From Flaccisagitta enflata (lineage: Eukaryota > Chaetognatha > Sagittoidea > Aphragmophora): a DNA stretch of 64,000 nucleotides. Each line of letters opens with the position of its first letter. The stretch's first letter is position 1. The translations under genes were made by a program, and so were the position numbers. A model generated the notes under the pieces. It was given only the letters and a program-made list of their open reading frames with translations. It did no database searches and was not told where the DNA came from. Location: NCBI GenBank assembly GCA_965153355.1, contig OZ231128.1, positions 37,510,001 through 37,574,000 of the forward strand, given 5' to 3'. Shown here piece after piece: positions 59,590 through 64,000 of the stretch.

Positions 59590-62133
59590 CTGAAAGACAA
59601 GAAAAGAAGGAAAAAAATGAATGAATTCATAAAAAGTTCATACAGATGAAAAAACATCACATAAGGGGATTTTATAGCATTTATCACCAAACCAAAAGCT
59701 AAAATATTTTGTCAATTCTAACATCTGGACCGATGCTAAAATTGGCAAAAGATTTTGTTTTTTCTTAAAAGAGGTATACAAATCCCCGCATGTCAAGTAA
59801 TATGTGAAGTACTTTCATCAAATTGAATTTAATCATCCATACAAAATAAACATTACTAACAATAATTGAAAGTGCCCATTATTACAGAAAATGAAAATCT
59901 GTCTAACCAGGTTTGAAGTGGCGGTATAAGCTTCTTTGACAACTTTTTCGCGCCTCTAGTCTTGGAGTCGGCCATCAAGCGTCCAGACTGGAAATGGCGA
60001 GCTAAATTCTCGTTGGAACCTTAAAAGTATAAAACATGAATTCTTGGTTTCACTGTCCTACAGGCTAAAGCTGTCTCTTTTTGTGCATGCGTTAGTCAAG
60101 ACTAACCTTTGGTAGCCAAGGCGATGATGGCTTGCGTCAGGTTGGAGTGATTGTTGATTTCATCTTGGCTGAAATTGCCCAAACTTCCCTTCTTTGCCAT
60201 GCTGGCCAACTGGCTTATTCGACAGGAATCATCATCGATTGTCATTCCTAAGATGGATTAAGATGTGGAAATGATTTTATTTTCATGAGAGCAGAAACCG
60301 TTGTTCGGGCTTCCCATTCCTACTCCTTTCCCTGTATCTGATCATAACCCACTCAAGCTTGCCTGGATTTCTGTGCTGATTCACTGAGCTGAGATTGGGT
60401 CGCACTCCATGGAGCATTCCCCGGCCAGCGAGGATTCGATGCGTCAAAGTTCTGATTTTTTAAAAAGAATTCCCCAGATTAAATCAATGACCTATACTCA
60501 AAAGGTTGAGATTACCGCTGCATCACGGATATAAGGGGATTGATGAATGTTACCCATGATAGGTCAGCGGCTCATTATCATAGATTTGCATACAGTATGA
60601 TTGTTTTCATTTGTAACATTTCATGACGACATAAATTCAAAAGTTTTAGAGATAATCATATTCTGAAAAAACATAGTGAAAGATATTGAAAATACATTTG
60701 ATAATATCTAATTCCCAAGACTTTTCTACACAAATTTGATCCAGAGTTCTTACTATTAGTTGTAAGGCATAAATGGCAAAAATGAACTGTTTTCCATGTT
60801 TTGAGATAAACTGTTTTTCTTTGCACGCTTCTCAATTTAGCTTTTTTATGGAAATAGAATAAAGTTTGAGCAAAACTCCATCATTGCGGATGTCTTTTGA
60901 TGTTATTTAGCTGTTTTTTGGTTAAAAGTTCATTCTTTCAGTGAAATTTATCTCTGAGAGCTTTTTCATAGAGAAAACGTAATGAAATGGTGCTGCGTCT
61001 GTAAGATCGCATGGCCTACAGGAATCTGGCGTTTGATTGAAATCAAGTTTCTAAGCAAAACCTAATATAGCTTTCAAATGCAATCTCGCAACTTTTTAGG
61101 AAGTTTTATTTTCCAATGGTTGGTCACTACATTGGTCCGTCTGTCTGTTGGTGCCTCCATACATTGCACCCGCTCTCATATGCTACTCTTGATGTTGTGA
61201 TAGAAAACTAAGACTGAAATTCATGAAACACTGATTTGACCCTATGGCCCAAAATTAACATCCGCATTTGTGGAGTTGCCTACAAACTCCATTGTATTTC
61301 CACCTATAATCGAGGGTGTTTGGATTGCTCTTATTTCTAAACGATTTGAACTACAAATACCAGGTTGGTCTCAAATGAAAGATAATTTGAAGTAGCTTTA
61401 GAAAATAAAAAAGAAAGAAACCTAATTGAAAATATGTACCATAAAAACATGAAAGAAATGAGATCATTTTTTAAAAGATTAACAAATGTACCTGCCTATA
61501 GTTGATAAATTGTAATCAAAACATTAAATCAGTGCTTACCTTTCAGAAAACCTTAAAACTAGATCAAATTATCTTTCATTTGAGACCAATCTGGCATCTG
61601 TAGCTCAAACCGTTTAGAAATGAGAACAATTTAAAGGTAAACAGTCCATCTGTTAAATTTTCTCAAATTTTTCAATTTGACAATTTTTCAAATTGGTCCT
61701 GTAGTTCATTTTTTCATGAGAGAATCAGATTTTTCTAAGTAGATCTTTTGATTGATATGTTATAAAATGTATTTTCATAGTCTTTTAGGAACTTTTTTCA
61801 GAATTCAATCATTTCAATTACTCTGAGAATTATGTCGTCATGAAATGTTACAATCGAAAACAATCATACTGTAGATCGTGAATTTGTTTCTGATGGAGGT
61901 CAACTTCCGTTACTATGGGATCTGTTCAATGCAAAAGGTAATGGGAGTCATATTTCACAAGTGGAAATGTGGTTTGGAGAGAATGAGAATTAAAGCCATA
62001 CCGCGTGAGTTCCATAATTATGCTGAATTGTTTGGTTTTGTTTCCTAGCAAAACTGAGAATTCATAGAGAGACACTCCAAATCGCCGACCAATGTCCAGA
62101 TAGTCGTTGATGTTGAAATGTCGTGGAGTACCG
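59460..62133 (-). CDS. Helical, possibly death-fold protein, 3' five exons (5' incomplete)
   Basis: Exons: 62133-62002, 60451-60363, 60247-60107, 60019-59908, 59589-59460 (TAA). Phases match throughout (2,1,1,2). One donor is GC (CCAG|GCAAGC); the rest are GT. The first exon (NDYLDIGRRFGVSLYEFSVL) and last exon (STVEGCIKLLEQLRVLDQM) resemble the two halves of a death-domain-like helical bundle. The three middle exons (342 nt, 114 codons) encode ISQLASMAKKG, LTQAIIALATKG and a basic KTRGAKKLSKKL stretch. The family assignment is tentative. The exon joining to the 62133 acceptor is not found within the window. Confidence 0.5.
59908..60019 (-). CDS. Death-fold-like gene, basic exon
   Basis: Acceptor TTTTAAG, donor CCTG|GTTAGA. 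Encodes SNENLARHFQSGRLMADSK and a basic KTRGAKKLSKK stretch. Confidence 0.5.
60107..60247 (-). CDS. Death-fold-like gene, middle exon
   Basis: Acceptor ATCTTAG, donor AAAG|GTTAGT. Encodes MTIDDDSCRISQLASMAKKG, then SQDEINNHSNLTQAIIALAT, amphipathic helices. Confidence 0.5.
60363..60451 (-). CDS. Death-fold-like gene, exon with GC donor
   Basis: Phase 2 in, phase 1 out gives TLTHRILAGRGMLHGVRPN and ends at AG|GCAAGC. Another frame (NFDASNPRWPGNAPW) is also open but fits neither neighbour. Confidence 0.4.
60593..61871. mobile_element. Tc1/mariner-like palindromic element, 1.28 kb
   Basis: TA at 60591-60592 and 61872-61873. Terminal repeats CAGTATGATTGTTTTC... match from both ends, with ACATTTCATGACGACATAA inside. 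It shares internal motifs with 18813-19865. It lies in an intron of the death-fold-like gene. Confidence 0.68.
62002..62133 (-). CDS. Death-fold-like gene, first visible exon
   Basis: Acceptor TTTACAG, donor ACGCG|GTATGG. 43 full codons from GTPRHFNINDYLDIG to FSIIMELT; ends phase 2. Confidence 0.5.
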
Positions 62134-62359
62134 CTGTAAAAAAGTTTGAACAGAGTTAAATGTAATGTAAATGGAAAACAGGAGTGGTGCGCGTAATAAC
62201 TAGTCAGTGAGAGATCACAAGGCCCTCCTCCATTAATTTCAGTTAGGGTAAAGTGAGGGATATTGCTCCGCCTATCATAAAGTAAAGCTTCATTAGAGCG
62301 CATGCCAAGGGACTGAGCCAATTTATGCCTAAAAGTGAAACTGCTTTTTTGCCAATATA

Positions 62360-62885
62360 CAGTCAGTGGACAAAACAAAATAGGTAGAGAGCTCACTCTG
62401 TTGGCTTTGATCCAACCTACTGTTATCAAACAGCAGGCTGTAAACAACAATTGGTTGTGAAAATTACAGCCGGCTGTCATCTTACAAAGTCGGCAAAAAT
62501 CCAACCTAAATAGAAAAGAACGTGACTAGCATATTCATAGTCCTGATAAAATTCTGAGAAGTTTGACATGTCACACTTAACACTTTTTATAAGAAATAAT
62601 CTTTAAACATTGTATTATAAGTTTATTAAACATTGATAAAAATTTTTATTTTCATATAAATGTATATGTTGTAACATATCAAACTTGTCAGAATTTCACC
62701 AGAATTATAAAACTGCAGGTCTTGTTCTATTTGGTGAAAGTTAGATTTTTGCCGATTTTGTAGCATGACAGCCAGTTGTAATTTTTGCAATCAGTTGTTA
62801 TTTACAGCCTGCTGTTTGATAACAGTAAATTGGATCAAAGCCAACAGAGTGAGCTCTCTACCTATTTTGTTTTGTCCAATGACTG
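62360..62885. mobile_element. Tc1/mariner-like palindromic MITE, 526 bp
   Basis: TA on both sides (62358-62359, 62886-62887). Ends CAGTCAGTGGACAAAAC and, from the right, CAGTCATTGGACAAAAC. The arms stay complementary through GAGAGCTCACTCTGTTGGCT and CAGCAGGCTGTAAA. Confidence 0.72.
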
Positions 62886-64000
62886 TATACAAAATCTCTC
62901 AAGGGTCGGTATAGGCGGGCATGCCTTGATAGCGGGTGCGCTCTAGCGGTGCTCCAATGTCTTCAATGTGAGTAGAACACAGAGGGGCCGATTCCGTCTA
63001 GCTGCCGCGTAGCATGAAAAATCCGGCAAAAGCTGCCATTATTTTTTTAGATTCATAGGCAGTGGACCATATTAAGGCTTTCCCCTCCCAAAACTCTCTT
63101 CCCCTTATCTGTCTATAGCGAACAAACTCACGTTAAAGGGGTGGCATTTGCAAACCCACATTTACCTCGCCTGAGTCAGGCAGTGGTGCTGTCATGTAAA
63201 AGGTCACATTTGCACCTGTGTAGGAATGCTGAAGACCAAGAGTCCAAGACTCCAGGAGAATCCTCATTTTTCTAGTTAGGATAGCGATAACCCATGTTTG
63301 CCGAGGGACAGGGCCGGGCCGGATGCCTTCAATCAATCCCTACTCCTTAGTCTAGAACTTTCTAGAGCTTACCGTCATCCAATCTCACACGTTGATGAAT
63401 TATTTTTTTCTATACCCATCCCTTCTGACAAAACAAAATCGTGCTTAGAGATAGAATGAATTTTACATACATTCGTTCAGACTTGTTTTTTTGCAAGGTT
63501 ATAACGGTTTTCATTAGTTATCAGAGTAGCAAAGTTCAAAACGCTGAGTAAGGTTCTTTTCCTGTTTAAAGTTTTAAGATTTTGGCGAGCATGATTAAAA
63601 AAACTGCAATACGCAAATGAGGTTTTTATCCCCTGAGACTAAAAACGAAATAGTAGTGATTCGAGGAATGTGAAATTACCTGCGCAAGTGTTGCTACAGG
63701 ATTCTTTCTTGGTTCCCTCCTAGTACTCGAACTAGCAGGCAATTTGCTAGCAGAGCTGCTAGCAGAAATCCCAACTGCTCTGCTAGCAGAATCTTTTTTG
63801 CTGCTAGCAGAAAATAGCAGAAATTTTTTGCCTTTCGTGATATTTTTTACGGAAATGTTATCAAAAATTTCATCAAAATTTTTTCTTTTCCAGAGGAAAC
63901 ATGACTTCTAACTGGATTTTTTCCAGAATCTTATAATGGGAATCATTGTTACAATGAAAATAAATAAAAAAAAAAAGCCTCATGTCATTTTAGATTCAAG
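62886..64000. other. Right edge, no gene resolved
   Basis: The upstream exons of the death-fold-like gene should lie here or beyond. I found no exon that joins in phase. A cluster of GCTAGCAG repeats occupies about 63735-63830. Confidence 0.4.
63735..63830. repeat. GCTAGCAG cluster
   Basis: At least five TGCTAGCAG or CTGCTAGCAG motifs within 95 bp, each with a palindromic GCTAGC core. Confidence 0.6.

Noticed and set aside
61926-62504. 192-residue minus-strand open frame taken as one exon
   Set aside because: Only 62133-62002 has splice sites and protein-like sequence. The upstream part runs through the arm of a palindromic MITE.
63133-63336. 67-residue minus-strand frame as an upstream exon of the death-fold-like gene
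   Set aside because: No acceptor and donor pair with the required phase was found, and the composition is not convincing.

Overview
This is a metazoan-type nuclear genome window. It carries spliced genes with long introns, very dense microsatellites (several of 200-625 bp), many short interspersed elements and no bacterial gene organisation. I cannot name the species; a marine invertebrate is only an inference.

The main gene lies on the + strand at 4394-49846. It is a WD40 gene that I recognise as a WDR86 homologue. Nine coding positions join in phase into a 497-residue protein with eight WD repeats, an MGCGAS start suggesting N-myristoylation, and a Lys-rich tail. Position 7 exists as two homologous 104-nt exons (35859-35962 and 36992-37095). 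Their phases force mutually exclusive use. Introns are stuffed with (CT)n, (TTC)n, (GTT)n and transposable elements, and several acceptors use a (CT)n or (TTC)n microsatellite as their pyrimidine tract.

The 23-kb fourth intron (9802-32827) holds, on the opposite strand, a 5'-truncated LINE with C-terminal zinc fingers (9982-11988). It also holds a nested cluster of five intact genes for small secreted proteins (15.4-27.3 kb) sharing a four-cysteine pattern, C-x7-C-x25-C-x8-C, which I do not recognise. The same intron contains full-length palindromic transposons and a 2.1-kb element swollen by a 14-bp minisatellite.

The right end has two minus-strand multi-exon genes. One at 53051-58405 encodes a highly charged low-complexity protein, with a frame break at an (AAG)n tract. 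One at 59460-62133 (partial 5') has a helical, possibly death-fold, protein whose middle three exons form an in-frame cassette.

Repeats fall into families: short alpha elements with a TAGTCGCG...CGCGACT hairpin at one end and GGCCTTGTT at the other; beta elements sharing those kinds of ends but filled with tandem repeats; gamma foldback elements with inverted repeats around an 18-20 bp minisatellite; two 616-618 bp palindromes with 4-bp target duplications; and Tc1/mariner-like palindromes flanked by TA.
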